A stretch of DNA of 42,470 nt from a virus, in the IMG/VR virus record IMGVR_UViG_3300005753_000163, positions 1-42,470 of that record; one strand, 5' to 3'. The notes below the pieces were generated by a model. That model ran no database searches and was not told the DNA's origin. It was given only the letters and a program-made list of their open reading frames with translations. The position numbers were made by a program, and so were the translations under genes. Positions 6,756-15,463 of the stretch are shown piece by piece. Every line of letters starts with the position of its first letter. Position 1 is the first letter of the stretch.

Positions 6756-7893
6756 TGAAAATCCTCGTTACTTGTGTACTGTTTGTTTCAACGTATGGGC
6801 CTGGGTAGATCCCCTTTCGGAGTTGGGCACCCCATACGTATAGATAGTCTCCGGCCAATGGTGCATCTAGCAAATCGAACCGACAAATTATTGACGTTGA
6901 TATAACACCGGGAGGTGCTGCAATGGTTAACTCATACCTTACTGGAATCGTCGTTAGGGTTATAGGGACGCTTATTATCATTCCGTCTGTAGTATATTGG
7001 TTTCCATACAAAAACAAACTCGCTCCAGTAGGCTGATCTGAATCCGTCCACAACCAAAATGACTCGGTAAATGTATTTCCTTTTGATATCGGAGCAGCAA
7101 TATTTTGCACAACATACGGATCAGCAGTCCCATTTGTGACTATTTTGTCCGCCGTTAATGTTCCATCAGGCGATATTGCTGCATTAGGTTCAACAGTGAC
7201 TTGAATCTTGCCCCACGAAGGCTTGCTAAAATCACTTGAATGCTTTGCTAGATTTCTGATTGAAAATGGATAGCCAAACGCTCTTGATATTGCCCCGCCT
7301 TCAGTCAGTATTTCATCACCTAAACCGTGCAGCGGATCGATAGGGCCGTTACCATCTACATCTGTTTCTGACTTATCGGATAGTGATAAATAGTCAGTTG
7401 CGGTGGCGTATGTTAAATATAATCCGACACCGCCAGCTTTCACGTTTTTCATTGCTGCTCGTACCTGTTCATCTGCGAACGCATCAACTGGATCAGTGTC
7501 TGTATGTGCAGTCAATAACGCGGTGGCAGGGTACATTTCCTGATAGAAAATTGAGGCAGGTGTAGTAAGCAGGCTGAATACTTCGATCAAATGTTCAACC
7601 TCACCACTTTTTCCCAACTCCGACGTACCCGAGTACAACCTGGTACGATACGCGCTGTTAGTTTCACCAACTATACGTTTAATGTTGAGAACTGTTCCCG
7701 CATTATCCAACTGTTTTCCCTTGGCAGTAGAAAGTGCCCGCTTATCCAGTAGATCAATTAGAATATTTTCAACGTCTTGATTGCGAGACGCGGTAATATC
7801 GATCAGCGCCTGTAAATTCAGCGCACCATCAAAATGCCGGGGTAAACGACGTTTCGCGCGCACCGCATGGTCGGTAATTTTGCTGATGGTCAT
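6745..7893 (-). CDS. Baseplate/tail fibre-connector protein (382 aa)
   Basis: The N-terminal ~170 residues resemble the DUF2612-type phage baseplate proteins encoded after baseplate J (FDGALNLQALIDITASRNQDVENIL, shortened here to the recognisable LQALIDI stretch). The C-terminal ~180 residues look like a jelly-roll carbohydrate-binding module (FSKPSWGKIQVTVEPNA, LYVWGAQLRKG), a layout of sugar-binding modules on phage tail proteins. It overlaps the J gene by 4 bases and the fibre gene by 11. It probably links the fibre to the baseplate wedge and may add glycan binding. Confidence 0.65.
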   Translation of the reverse strand: MTISKITDHAVRAKRRLPRHFDGALNLQALIDITASRNQDVENILIDLLDKRALSTAKGKQLDNAGTVLNIKRIVGETNSAYRTRLYSGTSELGKSGEVEHLIEVFSLLTTPASIFYQEMYPATALLTAHTDTDPVDAFADEQVRAAMKNVKAGGVGLYLTYATATDYLSLSDKSETDVDGNGPIDPLHGLGDEILTEGGAISRAFGYPFSIRNLAKHSSDFSKPSWGKIQVTVEPNAAISPDGTLTADKIVTNGTADPYVVQNIAAPISKGNTFTESFWLWTDSDQPTGASLFLYGNQYTTDGMIISVPITLTTIPVRYELTIAAPPGVISTSIICRFDLLDAPLAGDYLYVWGAQLRKGIYPGPYVETNSTQVTRIFNGN

Positions 7894-9257
7894 AACAGGG
7901 TAATCGTGATGCGTGCTGAATCGAAATCTGCAATTTGTGTAGCGGGAATAACGATATTGTCATCCAGAGTCGGATTTGCTGTGGTGCCAATCCTCACCGC
8001 CACATCAAGAATACCGGGCACATCTTTAAATGACGAAATTAGATAGGGATAGACAATGACATCCTCTCCAATCGTGAGGCCGGTGCCGTAGTCCAGTATG
8101 CGGGTTTCGACATCCGCGATCCCGGGGAAATCGGCATTAACGGTTAGATCCAGTTCCAAAAAGAGATTAACCGGGGTTGGCCGAGAAAATTTGCTGGTAT
8201 GCGCGATCCCTTGGGAATCCATAACGGCGCCACTGATGAGCCCGACAACCTTGATGCCAGCCGCTTTTTTGTTCCATGCGGCATAAAGAATGTCCGTATC
8301 TAGCCCACCAATAACCAAACATTCAATACTGTGCGGGGGTCTGCCTTCCGAATCATATGCAGATGTATCATTTTCAAACACGGTCGCCGCTGTGACATTG
8401 GGGAGCTGCAACAGCGCGCCACGGATTGCTTCAAGCCGTGCCGCGCCCAATCCCTTTAATGCCTCAACGCGTCTGATCCGAAACTCTGCATCCTTTTCCA
8501 GCGCCTGCCCTTTGAGTGCATCGTCCTGATTCTCAACGCGGCTCAGGCCCGAGACATTGTTAACGATCTGATTCAATGTTCCCGCCAATGCTGTGATGGG
8601 TCCAGTTTCGACAGACTCGGCGTTAACGGCGGTTGCCGGGTCAGCGGTGATGGTTCCGGTGGCCGGTGTGGCCGGTGTGCCAATAATGGTATAGGTAAAT
8701 GTATCAACCGTGGGGACCACCTCTACTGTTTGGAGTCCATTATATTCTGGCTGGATGGCATTATTGATAAACACACGGCGCCCCACAGTAAGACCATGCG
8801 CCGTGGCAGTAGCAGTGACAACATTTCCTGAAAACGTCAGTGATGCCACGGATAAATTACTGCCGGACAACGTGACCGCCGCCAATGTTGTAAATTGATC
8901 GCCTGCATCTTGAACAGCAAACAACGTACCGACAGGGATCGCCGTGCTGTTTGTTCCTGCCAAGTACACTGTAACAGTGGATGGCCTAGCGGCATTACGG
9001 GTGATAGCAGTGTATTCCCCGACCCGGTCCAGCGATACATCGTTAGCGCTGTCTGGGTATTGGCTGTTGTAAACAGCCTCGGCCAGCTCCCACAAAGACG
9101 ATTCCCGATCCGCCATGATCCCAATCAATTTACCGAACTTGGAATCAGTGGAAGTTTTAATACCGCCCCCGAATGTTTGCCGGAACAATGTATCCAATTC
9201 TGCCTGAATATCATCGAGCCGTTTCGGCATAAATCCGGATGAGCTGAGTCCAAACAT
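7890..9257 (-). CDS. Baseplate J-like protein (455 aa)
   Basis: The protein has the baseplate J layout: N-terminal LDTLFRQTFG and SLWELAEAVYNSQYPDSA, conserved central LKGLGAARLEAIRGAL, and a C-terminal ...NIVIPATQIADFDSARITI strand region. Baseplate J proteins form the wedges of contractile tails. Residues ~145-210 contain an inserted beta-sandwich-like module with TAHGLTVG and DTFTYTI, also seen in the sheath protein. The ATG overlaps the stop of the gp25-like gene by one base. Confidence 0.9.
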   Translation of the reverse strand: MFGLSSSGFMPKRLDDIQAELDTLFRQTFGGGIKTSTDSKFGKLIGIMADRESSLWELAEAVYNSQYPDSANDVSLDRVGEYTAITRNAARPSTVTVYLAGTNSTAIPVGTLFAVQDAGDQFTTLAAVTLSGSNLSVASLTFSGNVVTATATAHGLTVGRRVFINNAIQPEYNGLQTVEVVPTVDTFTYTIIGTPATPATGTITADPATAVNAESVETGPITALAGTLNQIVNNVSGLSRVENQDDALKGQALEKDAEFRIRRVEALKGLGAARLEAIRGALLQLPNVTAATVFENDTSAYDSEGRPPHSIECLVIGGLDTDILYAAWNKKAAGIKVVGLISGAVMDSQGIAHTSKFSRPTPVNLFLELDLTVNADFPGIADVETRILDYGTGLTIGEDVIVYPYLISSFKDVPGILDVAVRIGTTANPTLDDNIVIPATQIADFDSARITITLL

Positions 9258-9592
9258 TATATAACCACCTGATCGACCACCGGGCCGTCGGCGCCGATGA
9301 ATTCATAAGAAAGTGATAATTTTCTGTCCACAAACGACGCCTCAAATTTGGTAAATTCACCGTCTTCACTTTTCAAAATCTCTTTTTTTATAATGGCTGA
9401 CACCACGTTAATTCTATAATTTTTTATGAGGATGTCATTCCGATAGTCTGGACCAAACAAGAGATCAAGGAACCACTCGCCCCGAAAAGTCAGCAGACGG
9501 TCGCGGATACGCTGTGCGGTCTCATTTGCGCCATCGACCATCACCAGATCGCCCTTTTCGATTGTAATATCATTGTAATATTGTAAATCCAT
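9257..9592 (-). CDS. gp25-like baseplate wedge protein (111 aa)
   Basis: Size, position directly before baseplate J, and the motifs GANETAQRIRDRLLTFRGEWFLD and YRNDIL match small gp25/DUF2634-type wedge proteins (the motif is cited in part: RIRDRLLTFRGEW). These trigger or nucleate sheath assembly at the baseplate. Its stop and start overlap its neighbours by one base each, so translation is coupled. Confidence 0.8.
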   Translation of the reverse strand: MDLQYYNDITIEKGDLVMVDGANETAQRIRDRLLTFRGEWFLDLLFGPDYRNDILIKNYRINVVSAIIKKEILKSEDGEFTKFEASFVDRKLSLSYEFIGADGPVVDQVVI

Positions 9593-10287
9593 CAGACTTT
9601 TATCTTTGCCAGGCTGGTTATTGTTGAATCCACTTGTGTTCTTATATTATCGACGCTGGTCTTAATAGTTGCAAAATTAGTTACATTGAGTGGAACGCTC
9701 GTTGTCACGCCCTGCGAATCGGTATGCTGTATCAACTGTATATTTGCCAGAGCTTGTGACATCTGTTCGCAAAGGGCTCTCAAACCGCTAAATGCATCGC
9801 TTGCGAGCTGCAAAACTTCCTCGGTGCCATTTCCGATGGTGATTTTTGTACCTGGACTGACCACAATTTCCAATGCACCCGGGTTTTTCGTCATCCACGA
9901 TTTGACTTCTGGGTACCCACCAGGAATAGCAAACGCGTCGCTGATATCGTGCATGCGGGTATCCAAGGTGTCGCGCTCGGCACCATCTCCCGCCACCCAG
10001 TTTTCTATTGACCGGTCAGCAAAAACCAGCAATACGATGTCACCAATAGTGACAGGTAGTTTTATCAATGCAGAACTGGTCCGAGGGTGAACCACGGGGA
10101 CACGGCTGATGTCCGGTAAACTGTCGAGTTTGGTACGACGGTAGAATTTCCGTTTGATTTTTGGCTGTACGGATGCCAGGTGCGTGTTTTCGTCATATTT
10201 AGTGATTTTCCCCGGCAGACAGACCCACATATCTCGGATCTGTTCATCCGCAATGTCTTGGATAAGATGATACAGACTATTAGCCAC
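9592..10287 (-). CDS. Baseplate spike/puncturing protein, Gp138-type (231 aa)
   Basis: An OB-fold-like N-terminal domain (MWVCLPGKITKYDE, VQPKIKRKF, GDIVLLVF) followed by a beta-rich region with SPGTKITIGNG and a helical C-terminus is typical of Gp138-type tail spikes. The chosen GTG start at 10287 overlaps the previous stop by 8 bases and has AAGGA eight bases upstream; an in-frame ATG at 10359 would create a long overlap. It would form the membrane-piercing tip of the tail. Confidence 0.75.
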   Translation of the reverse strand: MANSLYHLIQDIADEQIRDMWVCLPGKITKYDENTHLASVQPKIKRKFYRRTKLDSLPDISRVPVVHPRTSSALIKLPVTIGDIVLLVFADRSIENWVAGDGAERDTLDTRMHDISDAFAIPGGYPEVKSWMTKNPGALEIVVSPGTKITIGNGTEEVLQLASDAFSGLRALCEQMSQALANIQLIQHTDSQGVTTSVPLNVTNFATIKTSVDNIRTQVDSTITSLAKIKV

Positions 10288-11185
10288 CGTAATTTCCTTC
10301 GTTGACCCCAACATAGGCGCCCTCAATCTCGGTGTACCATTCGTCTGAGTGCGTATCACCGATGTGTTTCAATCCTGTCACATAATATTCGCTCCTGTAA
10401 TCGTTCTGATTCTGTAATGTTTCGTTAATAGTTTCGGATTCTACAAAAACGCGCTGCAATATTTTTACCGTTGGACGCAATAGAGACTGAAATTCGACGC
10501 CCGTGATCGTCACTTTCGGGCTCCCGATCAGTCCATTTTTTATGCTGAACGTGTTACTGTCGTTTGCAGTAGTGGAATCTCGCGGGTAATCCAACGCGTA
10601 AACCAATCCCTGGTTATCGTCCTCAATCATAAGGCCAAGTCGATATCTGTCCAGAAAAACAGCAGCCGCCTTCGTTGATAGGTTGGATGCCGAATAACTG
10701 AGCACCGTTTCTGATGTTAATTTTTTAAATGCTTCAGATGTAAACCGGAAGATCAGCCCAAGCGGTGCAAGCAGTTCATCCACAATTTGTTTCGCGCTCG
10801 TTTTCAAAGCATAACTAACGGTTGATGCACTGCGCTTTACCCTCCCTATCCCAGTAAACAACTCTATGTCCGTGATCCAGTCTGGCCCCACACGTTGATT
10901 AGTTGCGGTGTAAATGTCTCCGCTGATTAATTGCCGAAGTTCGCCCTGATATCCTGCTGCCAAGTGGCAGGTGATAACGGGCTCTTGCATAATCGTCTTT
11001 TTATGCACTACGCGAGCCAGAGCATGGCGGGATGAAGGATTGAGATTGTAGATCCGAATCAGCGCGTGGTTCATTTGCGACCCGTCTGATTTTTCAACCT
11101 CAAACGAGATGCGAAGTTTTTCAACGGGGGGAATCTTAATACCTGAGAAATTAATCCTGATTTTACGTTCAAATAACATTGTCAT
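10280..11185 (-). CDS. Baseplate hub protein (301 aa)
   Basis: Placement between the baseplate plug and spike genes, length near 300 aa, and beta-rich sequence with an opening RKIRINFSG and ...ALIRIYNLNPSSR are typical of gp27-like/hub proteins of small myophages. These hubs join the tube to the spike. It overlaps the plug gene by 4 bases and the spike gene by 8. Confidence 0.75.
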   Translation of the reverse strand: MTMLFERKIRINFSGIKIPPVEKLRISFEVEKSDGSQMNHALIRIYNLNPSSRHALARVVHKKTIMQEPVITCHLAAGYQGELRQLISGDIYTATNQRVGPDWITDIELFTGIGRVKRSASTVSYALKTSAKQIVDELLAPLGLIFRFTSEAFKKLTSETVLSYSASNLSTKAAAVFLDRYRLGLMIEDDNQGLVYALDYPRDSTTANDSNTFSIKNGLIGSPKVTITGVEFQSLLRPTVKILQRVFVESETINETLQNQNDYRSEYYVTGLKHIGDTHSDEWYTEIEGAYVGVNEGNYGG

Positions 11186-11490
11186 CCCTCATACTGAAGC
11201 AAGACAGTGGTACCGAAATTGGAATCATCCGGATCGCGATATGTGCCAGTTATATCAGTGACAGATAATATGCCCACCGGTATATCACGCGCATAAAACT
11301 GTGCCAACAAATCAGATGAGTGTACGATTTTGATACCCAACAACACCGCCTCATCTTCTCGGTACAGCGACATATACCAATGCGAATCACGTGCGTTGTA
11401 GTGCATGCTGAACTCGTACACGGTGCCAGACAGTTCAACTGACATCCTGTAGGCGTCGGTGACAGAGCGAACGGGGATGGTGTATTTCAC
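11182..11490 (-). CDS. Baseplate plug-like protein (102 aa)
   Basis: The 102-aa protein (YEFSMHYNARDSHWYMSLY) matches the small baseplate plug proteins (DUF6983/Pam3 gp18 type) that lie between Dit-like and hub proteins in minimal contractile tails. ATGA overlaps on both sides indicate coupled translation. Confidence 0.75.
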   Translation of the reverse strand: MKYTIPVRSVTDAYRMSVELSGTVYEFSMHYNARDSHWYMSLYREDEAVLLGIKIVHSSDLLAQFYARDIPVGILSVTDITGTYRDPDDSNFGTTVLLQYEG

Positions 11491-12014
11491 GCTGGCACCT
11501 TCTGCACGTAACCGGTATTCTTGCTGGGTTGTGCTGTGTGCTGTACATTTTTTGCGATCCGATCTCGATTGGTTTTTGCGTCACCACCAACAATCAGCAA
11601 TTCCACCATAACGGCATCGAATCGGATCGAGAACCCATCTTTACTTGTTCTCGGAAACGATAGCGACTCAAATATCATATTTTCATAGTTAGAAAGTCCG
11701 GTATAAACAGAAAAAGGGATTTTTTTATTCTGCATGTCAACCAGCTTCTGAAATGCTTCTCTTGACCGACTGGCACGGTCGCTGCGGCTAACAAGATCAA
11801 CAAAATCCAAATATTTTAACGAGGTATCGCTGACCCGACCTTCAATTTGCAAAACGGTAGGCAGCAATACCGTGTGGTCGGTATATTGTGTCCCATCCTC
11901 AACTGGGTTGCGTGTAACGTCTGAATCAAAAATATGTTCCTCAGACAGAACCGCATCAATCTCGATGTCACCGATTGAGGATAAAAGGACAAATGAGGGG
12001 CCAAAACCGGACAT
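11487..12014 (-). CDS. Dit-like baseplate protein (175 aa)
   Basis: The sequence (IDAVLSEEHIFDSDVTRNPVED, cited here as the core SEEHIFDSDVTRNPVE) and its position after the tape measure gene match Dit-like proteins, which initiate baseplate assembly at the tail tip. Such proteins begin with a beta-rich domain binding the tube end. Its ATG overlaps the tape-measure stop. Confidence 0.75.
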   Translation of the reverse strand: MSGFGPSFVLLSSIGDIEIDAVLSEEHIFDSDVTRNPVEDGTQYTDHTVLLPTVLQIEGRVSDTSLKYLDFVDLVSRSDRASRSREAFQKLVDMQNKKIPFSVYTGLSNYENMIFESLSFPRTSKDGFSIRFDAVMVELLIVGGDAKTNRDRIAKNVQHTAQPSKNTGYVQKVPA

Positions 12015-13183
12015 TATTCGGTGTTCTCGGTTTTTGTCGCTTCGCCACGGGCCGTTTTAATCGCCTCGTCGAGAACTTTTTTCATCTGCTGTTTTACCGC
12101 AACCCCTGCAGCGCGGGGATCGCTTGTTTTTACTTCAATTTTTACGTTATTGTTAATTGTGACAGGAGGCAGACCTCTCTCAGCACGCCGCTCATTCCGC
12201 GATCTCAGCATCCCTTCTGGTGTAAATCGATCGCCAAACAACGGATTTCCACCTTTTGTTGGGTTTGTGAAAAACTTGCTCGCCTCGTCAATTGTCCCCC
12301 CGACTATTTTAAATGATTCAGAGTTTGCAATCGCGCCACGCCCCGAAAAATAATTTTTAGTCCATTCAGAAATTCCTGTTTTTCCCGCATCCTTGAGGTC
12401 TTTCCCTACTACATTAAGCACCGTATTCAGCCCTTCCGTGAACGGTGCCGATGTTTCTTTAAGATTCTCTGCTGTGTTCTCAACGGCATTTTGTGTGCGG
12501 CGTTTAAGTAGTTCGGCCTCAAAAACGGAAGGATCTAAGTTTCTCACATTGCTGCGCTGTTTCGATTGTTGCTCTTTCAGAATATCCAGAAAGAAATTTT
12601 GTCTCTTCCCGCGACCTAATGCCCCGCCTGGATCACCTGGGTCGGTCCTCTCAAGAATAAAATCTATTTGTTTCTGCCGCTGTAGATCAATATCACCAAG
12701 ACCAAGAAAAGCATTAGGTGACCGCTCTGTTATTCCCTCGGACAATTTTTTGAATTCTTCTTCTACGGTTCTCCCTGTTACTGTTGCCTGCAATGCAGCC
12801 GACTCAAGTAGCTTGGAGAAAGTTTTAATAGCTTTACTTCCAGTTCCAAAATCGCGAAAGAATTTTGCACCCAAAACATTAAACGACTTCTCACGAAGAA
12901 TCCCGCCCGCCCCATCACGCGCCTTTTCCAATTTCTCACGCACGACATCAAGCTGCCCAGATATTTTTGAAAAATCAGTCCCAGCAAAGCGTTTTAAGTC
13001 TTCCTCTGCCTGTTTTGCTGTTTTCCCTATACCAAGAAACGCCTTTGCACTCACTGTTACACCAAACAACGCGGCAAGCTTAAGTGCATTGCTTTTCATC
13101 CCAGACACAGATTTGTTGTAATCTTTAACCCCTTTCTTGTCAACTTCAAATCCAAATCGGGTAATGAGTTCTCGTAGCACCAT
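12014..13183 (-). CDS. Tail tape measure protein (389 aa, short)
   Basis: It opens with LRELITRFGFEVDKKGVKDYN, seen in many tape-measure N-termini (key part RFGFEVDKKGV), is largely helical and basic, and lies directly after the tail chaperone genes. Length sets tail length, so 389 residues imply a short tail, well under the ~800-aa proteins of lambda- or P2-sized tails. Its ATG overlaps the stop of the frameshift extension (TAATG). Confidence 0.8.
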   Translation of the reverse strand: MVLRELITRFGFEVDKKGVKDYNKSVSGMKSNALKLAALFGVTVSAKAFLGIGKTAKQAEEDLKRFAGTDFSKISGQLDVVREKLEKARDGAGGILREKSFNVLGAKFFRDFGTGSKAIKTFSKLLESAALQATVTGRTVEEEFKKLSEGITERSPNAFLGLGDIDLQRQKQIDFILERTDPGDPGGALGRGKRQNFFLDILKEQQSKQRSNVRNLDPSVFEAELLKRRTQNAVENTAENLKETSAPFTEGLNTVLNVVGKDLKDAGKTGISEWTKNYFSGRGAIANSESFKIVGGTIDEASKFFTNPTKGGNPLFGDRFTPEGMLRSRNERRAERGLPPVTINNNVKIEVKTSDPRAAGVAVKQQMKKVLDEAIKTARGEATKTENTE

Positions 13184-13365
13184 TATTGTGGCACCTCTAT
13201 TTCGTCTATTTCGATATTCAAGGCAATCAAATCTACCAGAGAGGTCAAGCCCTGGGCTTCATGAAAAGAAAGAAAACGCAGCATGACGGGCCGCATAATC
13301 AGGGGGTGGATTCGGTCTGGCTGTTTTGGTTGAAAAACAATCCCACGATAAGTGGTGAAAGTGTT
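13183..13365 (-). CDS. -1 frameshift extension of the tail assembly chaperone (about 60 aa)
   Basis: The -1 frame relative to the chaperone is open from just upstream of an eight-A run to a TAA that overlaps the tape-measure ATG. Read through the shift, it adds about 60 residues after Lys-Lys, ending ...LVDLIALNIEIDEIEVPQ. The pattern RPVMLRFL...SLVDLIALN resembles the RPV...LxDLxxLN ending of chaperone extensions in other phages. An ATG at 13296 could also start a separate 37-aa protein. The fused product would be about 186 aa. Confidence 0.75.
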   Translation of the reverse strand, partial: NTFTTYRGIVFQPKQPDRIHPLIMRPVMLRFLSFHEAQGLTSLVDLIALNIEIDEIEVPQ

Positions 13366-13742
13366 TTTTTTACCAGTTCACCGAATTTGTTATGCAGATA
13401 AATCGCCTCCAGCAATTCAAACAAACCCGTATAGTTAGCAGAAAAATGACTATCGAACTCATCGTCACCGAAAGGATCGGGCCTGATAACACTATCTAAA
13501 ATCAACTTTTTGATAAATTGTGGCGTGCCTTTCACATCGGTTGCATCAAGAATACCAGCCACCAATTTTGCGACATTGATTTGCGTATCGGATACGTTAA
13601 GCACAAATTCATCGCTGAATCCAGCGGATGCCCCCTGCAGTATTTTGCCCGTCGCAATCATGACCTCCAAACCAGACATGGCTGGCAACTGCTGGATGGT
13701 GTATTTCTGCTCTCCGATGACAATATTTTTTTGCTCAAGCAT
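13299..13742 (-). CDS. Tail assembly chaperone, G-like (147 aa)
   Basis: The gene lies between the tube protein and the tape measure, the invariant place of tail assembly chaperones. The protein is helical, with IGEQKYTIQQLPAMSGLEVM near the start. The ATG at 13742 overlaps the tube protein stop in TAATG; a longer start at 13790 is unlikely. Translation either stops at TGA 13299-13301 (147 aa) or shifts at the A8 run to give the longer G-T form. Confidence 0.8.
   Translation of the reverse strand: MLEQKNIVIGEQKYTIQQLPAMSGLEVMIATGKILQGASAGFSDEFVLNVSDTQINVAKLVAGILDATDVKGTPQFIKKLILDSVIRPDPFGDDEFDSHFSANYTGLFELLEAIYLHNKFGELVKKTLSPLIVGLFFNQNSQTESTP
13364..13371 (-). promoter_or_regulatory. Ribosomal frameshift slippery site (A8)
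   Basis: On the minus strand eight consecutive A follow GGT. In the chaperone frame it is read GTA AAA AAA ACA, giving the canonical heptamer A-AAA-AAA for tandem -1 slippage. The -1 frame has a TGA immediately upstream and then remains open to 13183, as expected of a true frameshift cassette. Downstream stimulatory structure was not resolved by eye. Confidence 0.7.
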
Positions 13743-14167
13743 TATGATCCACCAATGAATGATTGCAGATTTGAAGTGCGGATCTTCCACTCAATGGTCG
13801 CAACGCCTCGCAAATACGTGATGTCGGGAACTTTACGCGCCCATGCCTGTGCGGCAACATAGAGATCGTTACCGGAATTATTCTTCACGACGCACGGCAA
13901 TACTCCAGCTCCGGTGGCCTCATCAATCTTAACCTGAGTCGATAAAAACAAGTTTGATTTGCTGCTTTGCAATAGATAGACCGTTATCGTTCCGCGTTTG
14001 TCGTTCGTCGCATACCGAGTCACCTCACCATCGCAACCAACTTCATCGTCAAAGGCATCAGTTTCACGAGATATTTGTACCTTGTTATCGCCAAATCCGG
14101 AAATGATGTGTGCGCCGAAAATAATGTCGATATCCTTCGTGTTCAGTGTTGCAATTAAATCAGCCAT
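13742..14167 (-). CDS. Tail tube protein (DUF3277-type, 141 aa)
   Basis: The protein directly follows the sheath gene and has the size and beta-rich pattern of the DUF3277/KPP10-type structural protein (FGAHIISGFGDNKVQISRE, with core ISGFGDNKVQISR). This is the inner tube of the contractile tail. The gene starts 2 bases after the sheath stop. Confidence 0.8.
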   Translation of the reverse strand: MADLIATLNTKDIDIIFGAHIISGFGDNKVQISRETDAFDDEVGCDGEVTRYATNDKRGTITVYLLQSSKSNLFLSTQVKIDEATGAGVLPCVVKNNSGNDLYVAAQAWARKVPDITYLRGVATIEWKIRTSNLQSFIGGS

Positions 14168-14168
14168 T

Positions 14169-15455
14169 TCACACCTTCGCGTTTAGAGTAATGGACAGTG
14201 AATGAGCAGCACCCGCTATTTGGCATTCAACAGTGATACCAGAAACGTGTCGGGCGACTCTGTCAGCCTGAAGCTGGCTTGCCACTTTTGGGATAAATAT
14301 CCGGTAAATATCACCCGATCCATCTTGCAACGGGCCAAGCAGATCTTGTCGCGCACCACGATCCAATATCTGCGCGATATCGCCGTGGAAAATAGTCATA
14401 CCGGGATCGGTGTAGGGTATTTTCGGGGCTATAGCGATTCTTAATACAATTGCCTCGCTCAGCCTCGCAGTAAGCCAATCAATGCCACGTTGGATATCAA
14501 TGAACCGGCCTGACGACATTACCCCTTTGTGCGTGAAACCAACACCGGCAAGTGTTGTGTATAAGTTTGCATTTTTCCCGAGTGCATTCGCTTCTTCGGA
14601 CGGGGTGAGTATGTCCCGTGGAATGGGTACAGCCCCGCTTAATTCCTTCGCATACCACGTCTCTGATCCTGGCTCACTAGGCAACATCAACCCAGCCCAC
14701 GCAGCCTCTGGGAACGTGTACCGAGCGAAATAATTGACTGTAACCGCGCCAGCTTCATCAGCAGCAGTGGTTACGACAGTAAATGTATCGGGATCAGGTA
14801 CTGTGGCAACGATGTTGTTACCGTCAATGCTGGCCCCGGTGGAGGCTGAGAATGTCACCGGATCGTTAACCCGCAGACCGTGCGCAACCATGGCGATGGT
14901 GGCAACACCTCCAGTAACTGTGTAACTCACGCCAGATGCGTCAACGCCTGCCTGGTGATGCCATAGGTACCCGGCATTGTCATAATTCAACGCCTTCATG
15001 GCCGAGGCAACATCCGTGGTTGCCGTGCTAATTACGTCCGCATCCTCGCTGCACCCGATAAATGCCTTATTATCTTTTGTGGCGATCCATGCAGCGATCT
15101 CAAGAATATCCGCCTTCGCCTTGCTTATCGCAACAGGCATATACCAATCAGAATCAAATGCATCAATGGTATCGAGCGCCGTGGTAATGCTCGCGTCCCC
15201 CGGGTCCATTCGCCCTATTTTTATTTTCGTCGGGGCGCGCTTCTGAGAAAATATTGCGGCTGCCGCTTTGTAAATTTTCGAGGTACCTACAAAGTCTGCT
15301 GCTACTGCTGCAATGTTCGGATAAGACCGGATCCGCTCTGGGAAAACGGTGGCAGCGAATTGGTCAAACACCATCGGTGTTCCGAATCCAACCTGTGTGA
15401 TCTGCGTGTCACCAACATTTACCGTGACTCTGATGACATCTGCTATTTCTGTCAT
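14169..15455 (-). CDS. Tail sheath protein (DUF3383-type, 428 aa)
   Basis: Length, position after the connector genes and motifs (VNVGDTQITQVGFGTP near the start, ...LTARLSEAIVLRI near residue 320, IAGAAHSLSITLN at the C-terminus) fit DUF3383 sheath proteins of small myophages. Residues ~185-250 hold an extra beta module with VAHGLRVNDPVTF and PDTFTVV, an Ig-like insertion probably on the outer surface of the sheath. Confidence 0.85.
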   Translation of the reverse strand: MTEIADVIRVTVNVGDTQITQVGFGTPMVFDQFAATVFPERIRSYPNIAAVAADFVGTSKIYKAAAAIFSQKRAPTKIKIGRMDPGDASITTALDTIDAFDSDWYMPVAISKAKADILEIAAWIATKDNKAFIGCSEDADVISTATTDVASAMKALNYDNAGYLWHHQAGVDASGVSYTVTGGVATIAMVAHGLRVNDPVTFSASTGASIDGNNIVATVPDPDTFTVVTTAADEAGAVTVNYFARYTFPEAAWAGLMLPSEPGSETWYAKELSGAVPIPRDILTPSEEANALGKNANLYTTLAGVGFTHKGVMSSGRFIDIQRGIDWLTARLSEAIVLRIAIAPKIPYTDPGMTIFHGDIAQILDRGARQDLLGPLQDGSGDIYRIFIPKVASQLQADRVARHVSGITVECQIAGAAHSLSITLNAKV

Positions 15456-15463
15456 GACTGTAC

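Noticed and set aside
12393-13121. 242-codon plus-strand frame across the tape measure gene
   Set aside because: It is antisense to the tape measure gene, Ser/Arg-rich without motifs, as expected of a shadow frame.
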